Positions 56,205 to 64,000 of a DNA stretch of 64,000 nucleotides are shown one piece after another. The stretch is from Caldimonas brevitalea (GTDB taxonomy: Bacteria > Pseudomonadota > Gammaproteobacteria > Burkholderiales > Burkholderiaceae_C). The translations under genes and the position numbers were made by a program. Location: positions 2,232,001 through 2,296,000 of the forward strand of contig NZ_CP011371.1 of assembly GCF_001017435.1 (NCBI RefSeq), written 5' to 3'. Under the pieces are notes generated by a model. The model saw nothing but the letters and a program-made list of their open reading frames with translations, was not told the DNA's origin and did no database searches. Each line of letters starts with the position of its first letter. Position 1 is the first letter of the stretch.

Positions 56205-57652
56205 ACGAGCCCTTGTGGTTGGGCCTCGATCTCGGCACCGGCTCGGCCAAGGCCGCCATCGTCTCGCCGGCTGGCACCGTCCTCGCAGAGGCCTCGGCTG
56301 GCTACGAGGTGTTGTCGCGGGCGCCCGGTTGGGCCGAGACCGAGCCGGTGAGCTGGTGGCAGGCTGTTTGTCGCTGTACCCGTGAGCTGCCAGCGCCGTT
56401 GAGGGCCAGGGTGCCTTCGATCGGCCTGTCCGGGCAGATGCACGGCGTGGTGCTGACGGCCGTTGATGGCCAAGCGGTCCGGCCGGCCCTGTTGTGGCCG
56501 GACCAGCGCGCCGGCGCCGAGCTGGGTGCCTACCACGATGTCCATCGCGAGCGCCTCGCCAACCCGCTCACGCCCGGCATGATGGGGCCGTTGTTGCTGT
56601 GGCTCGCCCGACATGAGCCCGGCGCGCTGGCACGCGCGCGCTGGGCGCTGCTGCCCAAGGACTGGCTGCGGTGGCAGATGGTGGGGACCGCTGCCAGCGA
56701 CCCCAGCGACGTCAGCGGCAGTCTGCTGTCGACACCGGACGGCGAATGGGACATGGACCTGATCTGCGACCTGGGCCTGGGCCCCCATCTGTTCCCGCCC
56801 GTGCGCGCTTCGGCCGACGCAGCGGGAACCTTGCGCCGCGACGCTGCCGACGCCCTCGGGCTGCCGGCCGGCGTGACGGTCGCGACCGGTGCTGCTGACA
56901 CGGCCGCCGCGGCCTTCGGCAGCGGTCTCGTGGAGCCGGGCATGGCGCAGCTCAGTGTGGGCAGCGGTGCCCAGATCATCGTGATGCAGCGCGACTGCCC
57001 TGCCAAGACGCCACAGCTCAACGCCTATCGGGCGGTGGTGGGCGCAGGGGGGCCGGGATGGTACGTGATGGCGGCGATGCAGAACGCGGGCACCGCACTC
57101 GAATGGGTCAGGGCCTTGTTCGACCTCAGTTGGGAACAGTTTCACGAACAGGCCTTCGGCGTCGACCGACGGCTGTCGCAGGCGCTGTTTCTGCCGTATC
57201 TGAACGGCGAGCGCACACCGTGGATGGACGCGCAAGCGCGTGGCGCGTGGGTCGGCCTGGCGCGCTCCGATGACCGTCCCCGGTTGCTGCATGCTGCCTT
57301 GCGCGGGGTGGCGTTCGCCCTGCGCGCGGGGCTCGATGTATTGCGCGGCGGCGGCCACGCCGTGACGGCCTTGCGGCTGGCCGGCGGGGGTGCCGCTCAC
57401 CCCGCATGGCGCCAGTTGCTGGCGGACGTGCTGGGGTGCCCGTTGTGGCCCTCCGAGGTGCCCAACGCCTCGGCTCGCGGCGCTGCCTTGCTGGGCGCCT
57501 TGGCCGCCGGCCTGCTCGACCCCGCGGCCTTGCCGCCGGTGGCGGCGCTGTCGGGCCCCGTGGTGCAACCGGCGCCCGACCACCAAGCCGATCACGAAGC
57601 CGACTACGCCCGGTTCAGGGCCAGTTATTTGGCGCTACACCCAATACGCTGA
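56201..57652 (+). CDS. xylB: Xylulokinase (FGGY family)
   Basis: A 483-residue FGGY kinase that converts D-xylulose to xylulose 5-phosphate. It starts MNEPLWLGLDLGTGSAKAAI with the phosphate-binding DLGTGS, and has LSGQMHGVVL with WPDQRA, both xylulokinase signatures, VATGAADTAAAAFGSG, LPYLNGERTPWMDAQARG, and LAGGGAAHPAWRQLLADVLG near the C-terminus. GAGGAGG lies just before the ATG, which overlaps the stop of the PfkB kinase gene. No xylose isomerase, polyol dehydrogenase or transporter is next to it. Confidence 0.94.
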   Translation: MNEPLWLGLDLGTGSAKAAIVSPAGTVLAEASAGYEVLSRAPGWAETEPVSWWQAVCRCTRELPAPLRARVPSIGLSGQMHGVVLTAVDGQAVRPALLWPDQRAGAELGAYHDVHRERLANPLTPGMMGPLLLWLARHEPGALARARWALLPKDWLRWQMVGTAASDPSDVSGSLLSTPDGEWDMDLICDLGLGPHLFPPVRASADAAGTLRRDAADALGLPAGVTVATGAADTAAAAFGSGLVEPGMAQLSVGSGAQIIVMQRDCPAKTPQLNAYRAVVGAGGPGWYVMAAMQNAGTALEWVRALFDLSWEQFHEQAFGVDRRLSQALFLPYLNGERTPWMDAQARGAWVGLARSDDRPRLLHAALRGVAFALRAGLDVLRGGGHAVTALRLAGGGAAHPAWRQLLADVLGCPLWPSEVPNASARGAALLGALAAGLLDPAALPPVAALSGPVVQPAPDHQADHEADYARFRASYLALHPIR

Positions 57653-57717
57653 TGCCTGCACGCGACACTTACTTCCGCTGCAATTGACCCGCCCATGGGG
57701 GCGTGCCAGCATGACCC

Positions 57718-58374
57718 ATGAAGCGTTCTCCCGTTGCGACGGTGGTGCCGTCCTCACCGGTCGAGATCGAGCAGGTGGCCCGCGAATGTCGTCGCTTGGT
57801 CACCCGGCGTGCGGCGATGGCCGCGGGGGTGGCCGTGCTGCCGGTGCCCGGGCTCGACTGGTTGACCGACGTGGGCGTTCTGGTGCAATTGTTTCGCGAC
57901 ATCAACCAGGCGTTCGGCTTGACACCGGAGCAGGTGGAGCGCTTGAGCCCGCACAAGCGGGTATATGCATACAAAGCCATCACGGCCGCGGGCGGTTTCG
58001 TCGTCGGTCGCGTGGTCACGCGTGAGGTGGTGCTCAAGACGCTGAAGCTGGTCGGCGTGCGCCTCACCACCCAACAGGCGGCCAAATTCGTCCCCGTGGC
58101 GGGGCAGGCCGTCTCGGCGGCGTTGACCTTTTCGACCTTGAAGCTCGTCTGCGAGCAACACATCCGGCAGTGCATCGAAGTGGTCGAGGTGTTGTTAAAG
58201 CTGCCCGAGCCTCAGGCTGCCTCGGACCCTTCGGCCGCCGTCTCTTCTGCCGGGCCCGATTCAGGGGGGGGCATACGCCCCGAACTAGGGATGGCGGTGC
58301 ATCCCAACGGTGCCCAATATGGGGCCATCACAGCCGGGTCGCACCGAGAGGGTATGCAAGTTGCCGATCTGTGA
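57718..58374 (+). CDS. Hypothetical protein with hydrophobic Gly/Ala segments (DUF697-like)
   Basis: A 218-residue protein. Residues 10-150 contain amphipathic and hydrophobic stretches: LVTRRAAMAAGVAVLPVPGL with DWLTDVGVLVQLFRDIN, then AITAAGGFVVGRVV, and KFVPVAGQAVSAALTFSTLK. The pattern of a Pro-Val-Pro-Gly turn, Asp-Trp and later PVAGQ recalls DUF697/YcjF-like membrane-associated domains, but the match is by eye. The C-terminal 60 residues are low-complexity. It follows the sugar module on the same strand 65 bp downstream, with no obvious link. Confidence 0.65.
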   Translation: MKRSPVATVVPSSPVEIEQVARECRRLVTRRAAMAAGVAVLPVPGLDWLTDVGVLVQLFRDINQAFGLTPEQVERLSPHKRVYAYKAITAAGGFVVGRVVTREVVLKTLKLVGVRLTTQQAAKFVPVAGQAVSAALTFSTLKLVCEQHIRQCIEVVEVLLKLPEPQAASDPSAAVSSAGPDSGGGIRPELGMAVHPNGAQYGAITAGSHREGMQVADL

Positions 58375-58455
58375 GTGAGCGAAAGACGCGACGCGCGCAT
58401 CCGCCCCTGGGTGGCATGCGTACCGAGACACAGGAGTACGTACAGGAGCTGCATC

Positions 58456-58677
58456 ATGACGACCTTGACGATGCTTGCACCCCCACCGGCCCAGTATGAG
58501 CTGCGCTTCCAGTCGCTGTTCCATGCCGGGCGCGGCTATGCCTTTCCCTGCGATGCAGAAGGCCATGTGGACATCGACGCACTGAGCGAAAGAGCCCGGG
58601 CCAACTACCTGTATGCACGAGCCGTGGTGGGGCGCGAGCTGGCACCCCCGGCCGTGCAGACCTGCGCAGTGGACTGA
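58456..58677 (+). CDS. Small hypothetical protein, 73 residues
   Basis: The product reads MTTLTMLAPPPAQYELRFQS, LFHAGRGYAFPCDAEGHVDI, DALSERARANYLYARAVVGR, then ELAPPAVQTCAVD. AGGAG lies at 7-nt spacing from the ATG. The well-formed Tyr/Phe/Asp-rich body contrasts with the Arg/Pro/Gly-rich spurious frames of this genome. I recall similar short proteins in Burkholderiales (LRFQSLF...GRGYAFPCD...LSERAR.NYL.AR), but the function is unknown. It stands alone between the previous hypothetical gene and a gene-free stretch. Confidence 0.7.
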   Translation: MTTLTMLAPPPAQYELRFQSLFHAGRGYAFPCDAEGHVDIDALSERARANYLYARAVVGRELAPPAVQTCAVD

Positions 58678-58972
58678 CGGTCGGGGACTTCAAGTCAGAA
58701 CAGAGAATCTGATGATGTGCAAGGCCGTGATGACCTTGCACGACGGGCCCGGCAGGAGACAGTCGAGCCCATGGCAAGAGGGTGCTGGAGGACCGCCGTC
58801 GGCGCGACCCTTGGCTGGGTCGACGCCCTGACACTGGACGCGACACCGCTGCCGGTAGGCGAAGGTCCTCACATCGGTAGTTCCGATACGCAAGACCTAC
58901 ATGGCAGCGTAACCATCTCTCGTGCCGACGCCTCGTACGGCAGACGCAACTGCCTGGTTCGACGGGCCTTCT

Positions 58973-59014
58973 CATCACCCGCCGGCCATCACCCGCCGGC
59001 CATCACCCGCCGGC
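58973..59014. repeat. Three perfect 14-bp tandem repeats
   Basis: The unit CATCACCCGCCGGC is repeated three times without a mismatch (58973-58986, 58987-59000, 59001-59014). It is non-coding. The copy number is likely to vary among strains. Confidence 0.9.
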
Positions 59015-59020
59015 CGACAA

Positions 59021-59044
59021 CGAGGTTGCCTCCGAGGTTGCCTC
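59021..59044. repeat. Two perfect 12-bp tandem repeats
   Basis: CGAGGTTGCCTC occurs twice in tandem (59021-59032 and 59033-59044), 6 bp after the 14-bp array. Confidence 0.85.
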
Positions 59045-59235
59045 GTCACCTCCCATGTGCGCCCAGGCGCTGTCCGGGCCAAGGGCGTGGTCTGCCGCCC
59101 AGCCTCGCGCGATGGACAGAAGATGTAGCTGCACTTAGACCTCTGGCTCGCGAATGCAGGCCGGTAGGCTGGGGTCGGTGGCTGGCCGGCTTGGTGCGCT
59201 GGATGAACGGCGCGCCGAGCCCTCGATGGAGTGTG

Positions 59236-60330
59236 TCAGCCGGCCGCCGACTTGAGCCAAGCCCGGAAGCCTTCGTCCTCGAACGCATAGCGGCCCCGCT
59301 GGACCTTGCCCAGCACACCGGACGTCTCCAGCTGTTGGATGGCATTGGCCACCGATGCGGGCGCGACCGGCTCGTGCAGCCCGAGCGCGGCAGCGATCCG
59401 CTCGCGCGTGGCCTTGGCGAACAGCTGGGGAGCCTCGCCCACCAGCTCGTGCAGCACCGCACGTTGCATCGCCGAGCATTTGGCGTAGAGGTCTTCGAAC
59501 ACGAGGTCGGGGCTGTTGACGCGCTTGAAGCGTTGCAGGGCTTCGGTCACGGTTTGCCCGGGGGCATCGGTGATCCAGTAGCGAACGAAGTCGATCATCT
59601 CGCCGGGCCGCTGCAGCAGCTGCGAGAAGGCCCAGTCGAGGTCGGGCAACGCGACCTGCCGGCCACTGGCTGCTTGGTAACGCTGCGCGACGAAGGCAAC
59701 GAACTCCATCCCCAGCAGCGGGAAGTCCATGTGGGCCGCCAGTTTGAAGGCCGTCTTGCTGTGGTCGCCCACCAAAGCCAACAACTGCGAACGCGACGAC
59801 CCGGTGAGCAGCAGCAGCAGCCCATTCGGATGCACGTTGAACAGTGCGCGCACGGCTTTCATGGCGGCATCGCCGGTGGCGGTGCGGCCCAGTGTCTGCG
59901 CCTCGTCGAGCATCAGCAGCACCGGACGGTTGGGGTCGAGGCGGCGCAGCTCGGCGAACTGGCTGGCCAGCCAGGCGGCAGGGTCGGCGTTGGGCGGCAG
60001 CGGCTGCAGGGGGGCGATGCCGACGCTGACGCCGAGCGCGCCCACCTTGGTCACGGCGGTGCGGCTCGGCTCGGCTGCGAGCCCGCGCAGCAAGGCGGCC
60101 AGCGCCGTGTTGATGGCCCCCAACGGGTCGCTCTGGCTCCACAGGTCGACGTACAGCGGGCGCAAACCGCGCTGGGCGGCGGCTTCGGTCAGGTCGTGGG
60201 TGAGAAAGTAGGTCTTGCCGATTTGGCGCGGGCCGAACACGGCCAGCGGGCGGCGCGGGGCGTCGGCCAACAGGTCGAGGTAGTGCGTGGCGAGAGCAGG
60301 TCGGGGATGACGCCAGGGGTCGGGGCTCAT
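59236..60330 (-). CDS. Orphan AAA/STAND-like ATPase with C-terminal winged helix
   Basis: A 364-residue ATP-binding protein. The Walker A is GPRQIGKT (33-40), Walker B VLLMLDEAQ (137-145), and a sensor-like LLLTGSSRSQL follows (173-183). The layout resembles archaeal-type ATPase/STAND proteins. The last 90 residues (from AKCSAMQRAVLHELVGEA to the end) look like a winged helix, ending GVLGKVQRGRYAFEDEGFRAWL, a common ending for this ATPase type. The ATG at 60330 was chosen because the frame upstream is Arg/Ala-rich. It diverges from an SNF2 ATPase gene with 258 bp between. Its role is not known. Confidence 0.8.
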   Translation of the reverse strand: MSPDPWRHPRPALATHYLDLLADAPRRPLAVFGPRQIGKTYFLTHDLTEAAAQRGLRPLYVDLWSQSDPLGAINTALAALLRGLAAEPSRTAVTKVGALGVSVGIAPLQPLPPNADPAAWLASQFAELRRLDPNRPVLLMLDEAQTLGRTATGDAAMKAVRALFNVHPNGLLLLLTGSSRSQLLALVGDHSKTAFKLAAHMDFPLLGMEFVAFVAQRYQAASGRQVALPDLDWAFSQLLQRPGEMIDFVRYWITDAPGQTVTEALQRFKRVNSPDLVFEDLYAKCSAMQRAVLHELVGEAPQLFAKATRERIAAALGLHEPVAPASVANAIQQLETSGVLGKVQRGRYAFEDEGFRAWLKSAAG

Positions 60331-60588
60331 TTCTTCATTTTTCCACACTGAAAGGAAATTTCCAACAGCAATGGAAATACCCCGAATTGCGCAGTGCCGG
60401 CGGTCCTGCCGTGGGCGCGCTCGCCGGCCGGCCGCGCGGCCGGCCGTGGCCGGGTCGCGACAGCCGCACCCAGCCTGCAGGCGCCGCCAGGCGCGCCGGC
60501 CTTCGCAGAAGAACAGCAAAGCGAGTACCCGTCCCCTTGCGGCCGGCGGCGCTGCGAAGGCCGCAGGAGCGCCGCACAATCACGCACC

Positions 60589-63360
60589 ATGGACGATGCC
60601 CGCCCCCGCCGCAAACCCCGGCCGCCCGACGACAACACCGTGCGACCGGGCGATCGCGACAGCGACGTGCAAGCCTGGGTCGCCGCCTTGCGGCAGCAGG
60701 CCGGGCCCTACGTCTCGCGCGGCCTGGTGGGCCTGACTGGCAGCGAGGCGGCCCGCGTCGCGGCCTTGCTGCGAGGGGGTGACGACCAGCACCCGGCGAC
60801 GCCCCCGCCTGCGGCCGGCCCGCAGCCCTCGCGTGGTGCCCCGCCACCGGGCCAGCGCGAGCCCGACGCGGCCCCCGACGCTGCGCCCGCGTCGGCGCCG
60901 TCACCCGCCCGGTTCCGCCCGCGCCTGACCCTGCAGACCCTCGGGCGGGGCGAGGGCTTGCTGGGGCTCAAACCGGCTGGCCCGCTCGGTCCGCGAGGCG
61001 ACAGCGTCACGGTGGCCTGGGTCGACTGGACCTACACCACCGACACCGGCCTGCGCTGGGAAACCCCGGCCCCCCTCGGCATCCTCAACACCCGGCCCGC
61101 CGCCAGGCAGACGGTGTACGACGCACAGGGCCGTCCGCACCTGTTGCAGCGTGACTTGCCCGCAGAGGCCGACGCACGGGACGCCGTGTCGGCATCGGGC
61201 TTGGTCCCGATCCCCGCCGAGGCGTTCCAGTGGCGAACGCCGGCGGCTGCCGAGGGGCGCGGATCGGCCTGGACGCTGGTGCAGGAAGACGCCTTCGGTG
61301 ATTTCTGGGCCGAGCGGCTGCCGCTGCTGCAGGCGCACGGCTGGGCGGTGGTGGTGCGCCCCGGCTTTGCCCACGAGAGCGTGCCGGTCCAGGCGTGGTG
61401 CCTGGTGGTGTGCCCGGACACGGGCGACGTGCTGGGCAAGGAGGTGGCCGAACCGCTCGGCCGCGGCGACCGGGGTGTGCAGGCGCTGCGGCTGCCGGAG
61501 CGGGCGGGGTCGTGGCTGGTGACCCTCGGCATCGAGGTGGACGGCCGCTCGCTCGACCTGGCGCCGCTGTTGGCCGATTTGCTCAAGCGCGACGCGCGCT
61601 GGCTCGACGCGCGCGAGATCGCCGCCATCGACGACCACGCCGTGATCCTGCTGCGAGCGCCCGGCGGCCGGCGCATCGAGGCCCCGGCGGGACCGTTGAA
61701 GGCCATCGTCGGCGCCATGGTCGAACTGCTCACCGACCCGCAGCGCGGCGAGGGGCCGCTGCGGCTCTCGGCCTGGGACGCGCAGCGCCTCGATGCCTTG
61801 CGTCTGAGCCTGCTCGACAGCCAGGCGGCCCGGGCCGGTGAGCATGGCGCGTGGCAGCTGCAAGGCGAGGCCGGGTTATGGGCCCTGGCGACACGGCTGC
61901 GGGCCGCAGCCAGCCCGCAACCGGTGGCGCCGCCGCCCGGTCTTGGGCTGACCTTGCGGCCCTATCAGCTGCACGGCCTGGCGTGGCTGCAATATCTGCG
62001 CGAGCAGCACTTGGCCGGCATCCTGGCCGACGACATGGGCCTGGGCAAGACGGCCCAGGCCCTGGCCCACCTGCTGTGTGAACAGCAGGCCGGGCGGCTC
62101 GACCTGCCGGCCCTGGTGGTGCTGCCGACCTCGCTGATCTTCAACTGGCAGGCCGAGGCGCGCCGGGTCGCCCCGGGCTTGCGGGTGCTGACCCTCCAGG
62201 GGCCGGATCGCGCCGGCGATTTCGGCCGCATGGCGCAGCACGATCTGGTGCTGACCACCTATCCGCTGCTGTGGCGCGACATCGGCGCGCTGCAGCGCCA
62301 GCCTTTTCATCTGCTCATCCTCGACGAGGCGCAGATGGTGAAGAACGCGGGCAGCCGCACGGCGCGGGCACTGCGCCAACTCAAGGCGCGCCACCGGCTG
62401 TGCCTGACCGGCACGCCGCTCGAGAACCACCTCGGCGAGTTGTGGGCGCACTTCGATTTCCTGCTGCCCGGCTTTCTGGGTGACGCGCGCACCTTCGCGC
62501 GCGTGTGGCGCAAGCCGATCGAGACCAACGGCGAGACCCTGCGCGCGCAGCTGCTCGCGCAGCGCGTGCGTCCTTTCATCCTGCGACGGCGCAAGCAGGA
62601 CGTCGCGGCCGAGCTGCCGCCCAAGACCGAGGTGATCCGACGCGTGCGGCTGCAGGGCCGCCAGCGCGAGCTGTACGAGAGCGTGCGGGTGGCGGCCGAC
62701 GAACTGGTGCGGCGTGCGCTGCAGCGCCAGGGCTTTGCCGGTGCCCAGATCACCATCCTCGACGCATTGCTCAAACTGCGGCAGGTCTGCTGCGACCCCT
62801 ATCTGCTGCGCCGGCCGCCCGGCCCCGGCGAGACGATGGAGCGGGCCAAGCTGGAGTTGCTGCGCGACATGCTGCCGGCCCTGGTCGCCGAAGGCCGCCG
62901 CGTGCTCGTGTTCTCGCAGTTCACCCGCATGCTCGACCTGTTGCGCCCCGAGCTCGAGGCCCTGCAGCTGCCCTGGCTGGCACTCACCGGCGACACGCCC
63001 ACGGCTGAGCGCGGTGCCGTGGTGCAGGCCTTCCAGTCGCAGCAGGTGCCGATCCTGTTGGTGAGTCTCAAGGCGGGGGGCGTCGGGCTCAACCTCACCG
63101 CGGCCGACACCGTCATCCACCTCGACCCGTGGTGGAACCCGGCGGTGGAACGCCAGGCCACCGACCGGGCACACCGCATCGGTCAGTCACAACCGGTGTT
63201 CGTCTACAAGCTGGTGGTCGAGGGCAGCATCGAAGAGCGTCTGCTGGAGCTGCAAGCGCGCAAGTCGGCGCTGGCGGAACAGGTGCTCGGGCACGACGGC
63301 GCGACGACACCGAAGTTCAGCCCCGAAGACCTCGACGCCTTGCTGGCACCTCTGAGTTGA
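60589..63360 (+). CDS. SNF2-family DNA-dependent ATPase/helicase
   Basis: A 923-residue Swi2/Snf2-type protein. The C-terminal half (about 455-905) is the motor: LRPYQLHGLAWLQYL, DDMGLGKT (481-488), DEAQ (579-582), LTGTPLENHLGELW, FSQFTRMLDLL, SLKAGGVGLNLTAADTVIHL and QATDRAHRIGQSQPV. The first 450 residues contain an Ala/Pro-rich disordered stretch (55-105) and a region I cannot assign. No SWIM zinc finger is evident. Bacterial SNF2 proteins remodel DNA-bound proteins, RapA-like or in defence systems such as DISARM, but no methylase or nuclease is nearby. The ATG is 20 nt from the nearest AGGAG. Confidence 0.88.
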   Translation: MDDARPRRKPRPPDDNTVRPGDRDSDVQAWVAALRQQAGPYVSRGLVGLTGSEAARVAALLRGGDDQHPATPPPAAGPQPSRGAPPPGQREPDAAPDAAPASAPSPARFRPRLTLQTLGRGEGLLGLKPAGPLGPRGDSVTVAWVDWTYTTDTGLRWETPAPLGILNTRPAARQTVYDAQGRPHLLQRDLPAEADARDAVSASGLVPIPAEAFQWRTPAAAEGRGSAWTLVQEDAFGDFWAERLPLLQAHGWAVVVRPGFAHESVPVQAWCLVVCPDTGDVLGKEVAEPLGRGDRGVQALRLPERAGSWLVTLGIEVDGRSLDLAPLLADLLKRDARWLDAREIAAIDDHAVILLRAPGGRRIEAPAGPLKAIVGAMVELLTDPQRGEGPLRLSAWDAQRLDALRLSLLDSQAARAGEHGAWQLQGEAGLWALATRLRAAASPQPVAPPPGLGLTLRPYQLHGLAWLQYLREQHLAGILADDMGLGKTAQALAHLLCEQQAGRLDLPALVVLPTSLIFNWQAEARRVAPGLRVLTLQGPDRAGDFGRMAQHDLVLTTYPLLWRDIGALQRQPFHLLILDEAQMVKNAGSRTARALRQLKARHRLCLTGTPLENHLGELWAHFDFLLPGFLGDARTFARVWRKPIETNGETLRAQLLAQRVRPFILRRRKQDVAAELPPKTEVIRRVRLQGRQRELYESVRVAADELVRRALQRQGFAGAQITILDALLKLRQVCCDPYLLRRPPGPGETMERAKLELLRDMLPALVAEGRRVLVFSQFTRMLDLLRPELEALQLPWLALTGDTPTAERGAVVQAFQSQQVPILLVSLKAGGVGLNLTAADTVIHLDPWWNPAVERQATDRAHRIGQSQPVFVYKLVVEGSIEERLLELQARKSALAEQVLGHDGATTPKFSPEDLDALLAPLS

Positions 63361-63367
63361 AGCGACG

Positions 63368-63790
63368 ATGTTGACCCAACACACCACCCACCTCGAGCTG
63401 CAGACCCGCGGCCGCGGTTTGGTCGAGATCACCGCACAGCTGCGCCACTGGCTCGCCTCACAAGGGGTGACCACCGGGCTGCTGACCGTGTTCGTGCGCC
63501 ATACCTCGGCGAGCCTGCTGATCCAAGAAAACGCCGACCCGGACGTACGTGCCGACCTGGAGCGCTACTTCGCCCGTCTGGTGCCCGACGGCGACCCCTT
63601 GTTCGAACACGTCGCCGAAGGGCCGGACGACATGCCCGCCCATGTGCGCTGCGCCCTGTTGCCCACGCAGTTGGCGATCCCGGTGGTGCAAGGCGCGTTG
63701 GTGCTCGGCACCTGGCAGGGCGTGTACCTCTACGAGCACCGCACCCGCGGACACCGGCGCGAGGTGGTGTTGCATCTGATGGGGGCGTGA
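63368..63790 (+). CDS. YjbQ family protein (UPF0047, secondary thiamine-phosphate synthase)
   Basis: A 140-residue protein of the UPF0047/YjbQ family, members of which show weak thiamine-phosphate synthase activity; the true role is unsettled. Family residues are present: VFVRHTSASLLIQENADPDV (H45 in the active site), HVAEGPDDMPAHVR and LGTWQGVYLYEHRTRGHRRE. It starts 7 bp after the SNF2 gene and may be co-transcribed with it. Confidence 0.93.
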   Translation: MLTQHTTHLELQTRGRGLVEITAQLRHWLASQGVTTGLLTVFVRHTSASLLIQENADPDVRADLERYFARLVPDGDPLFEHVAEGPDDMPAHVRCALLPTQLAIPVVQGALVLGTWQGVYLYEHRTRGHRREVVLHLMGA

Positions 63791-63913
63791 GGCCGCGTCC
63801 CCTGTCGGGCGTCCAACGCGGGCATGTCGCCACCTGCCAGCCACCGCATCGGGATCTGCCAGGCTGCAAGGTTCCTTCCTACGCAAGCGCGTAGTTGACA
63901 CGCGAGCAAGGCG

Positions 63914-64000
63914 GTGACCGACGTCCACCTGCGTGTCCAACTGCGCGGCGATCTCGATGCCGTCATGGTGCTGGCGCTGCGCAAGGCGCCCGAGGGCCGA
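63914..64000 (+). CDS. Possible start of a protein, truncated by the window edge
   Basis: A GTG at 63914 opens a frame that runs off the window and reads (M)TDVHLRVQLRGDLDAVMVLA, then LRKAPEGR. A TTGACA lies at 63895-63900, but no matching -10 is seen, and the ribosome binding site (AAGG) is close to the start. Too little is visible for a family assignment. Confidence 0.25.
   Translation, partial: MTDVHLRVQLRGDLDAVMVLALRKAPEGR

Larger units (their letters stand above)
58678..59235. other. Gene-free stretch with tandem repeats (558 bp)
   Basis: No frame in this segment looks coding on either strand. It holds two short tandem-repeat arrays (58973-59014 and 59021-59044) and no recognisable promoter or terminator. 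It may be a decayed gene or a recombination-prone spacer between the small hypothetical gene and the convergent ATPase gene. Confidence 0.6.

Noticed and set aside
58973..59044. CRISPR array
   Set aside because: The repeats are 12-14 bp, directly abutting with no spacers, and there are no cas genes.
58717..60351. A 544-codon plus-strand frame spanning the repeat region and the orphan ATPase
   Set aside because: Its second half is antisense to the ATPase gene, which has Walker motifs. Its first half is Arg/Pro-rich low-complexity sequence across the tandem repeats.
63458..63984. Minus-strand frames at the right edge (63458-63940 and 63730-63984)
   Set aside because: They are largely antisense to the yjbQ gene, Arg/Pro-rich and without recognisable motifs.

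Overview
This is a GC-rich chromosomal window from a betaproteobacterium. It fits best with the Burkholderiales, in the Rubrivivax/Caldimonas/Sphaerotilaceae-Comamonadaceae neighbourhood. The main evidence is the gene order exbB-exbD-lpxK-Trm112-kdsB-adk, a complete ccoI-ccoS-ccoNOQP-ccoG-ccoH cluster followed by fnr and hemN, a short H-NS protein of the Burkholderiales type, and an ArgA with an amino-acid kinase plus GNAT layout. The placement rests on gene content only; no database search was run. No rRNA, CRISPR array, insertion sequence, prophage or integrase was seen.

Layout. 0-6 kb: start of rpoD, then dnaG, a lipoprotein gamma-glutamyltransferase, and a short-chain dehydrogenase divergent from a hotdog thioesterase across a LiuR-like palindrome. 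6-10 kb: a minus-strand cell-envelope/nucleotide operon (exbB, exbD, lpxK, Trm112, kdsB, adk). 10-15 kb: xseA, sodB, a two-component system and a DUF192 protein. 15-26.6 kb: the microaerobic block, with the copper ATPase ccoI, ccoS, cbb3 oxidase ccoNOQP, ccoG, ccoH, a small membrane protein, a terminator, and fnr divergent from hemN plus a TauE/SafE-like protein. Two promoters in this block share one architecture: an FNR box whose centre lies 32 bp from an AACAAT -10. 26.7-40.8 kb: housekeeping genes (icd, csp, clpS-clpA, mtfA, lpxH, ppiB, ppiA, a TPR protein, cysS, an AlkA-like glycosylase, accA-tilS, lysC, tRNA-Ser). 41-48 kb: a PEP-CTERM protein, a periplasmic copper chaperone with a DUF2946 protein, an M3 peptidase, an H-NS protein, and an iron-binding protein under a Fur-like palindrome. 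48-54 kb: the YggX iron protein, argA and a long hrpA. 54-57.7 kb: a small sugar module (ROK regulator with a perfect palindromic operator, PfkB kinase, xylulokinase) with no transporter or dehydrogenase. 57.7-64 kb: the least ordinary part, with two conserved-looking hypotheticals, a 558-bp gene-free segment holding two tandem-repeat arrays, an orphan AAA/STAND-like ATPase divergent from a 923-residue SNF2 ATPase, a YjbQ family protein and an uncertain truncated frame at the edge.

How the parts fit. Iron, copper and oxygen recur: cbb3 oxidase and its copper and FeS assembly factors, FNR, oxygen-independent haem synthesis, Fe-SOD, YggX, a periplasmic ferric-binding protein and PCu(A)C. Regulation was read directly from the sequence where possible (FNR, Fur-like, LiuR-like and ROK palindromes, sigma70 promoters, and several strong, partly bidirectional terminators). 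I found no clearly new multi-gene system. The best leads are the ATPase/SNF2 pair, the shared FNR promoter layout, possible leaderless starts for clpS and hemN, and a possible internal start in lysC.
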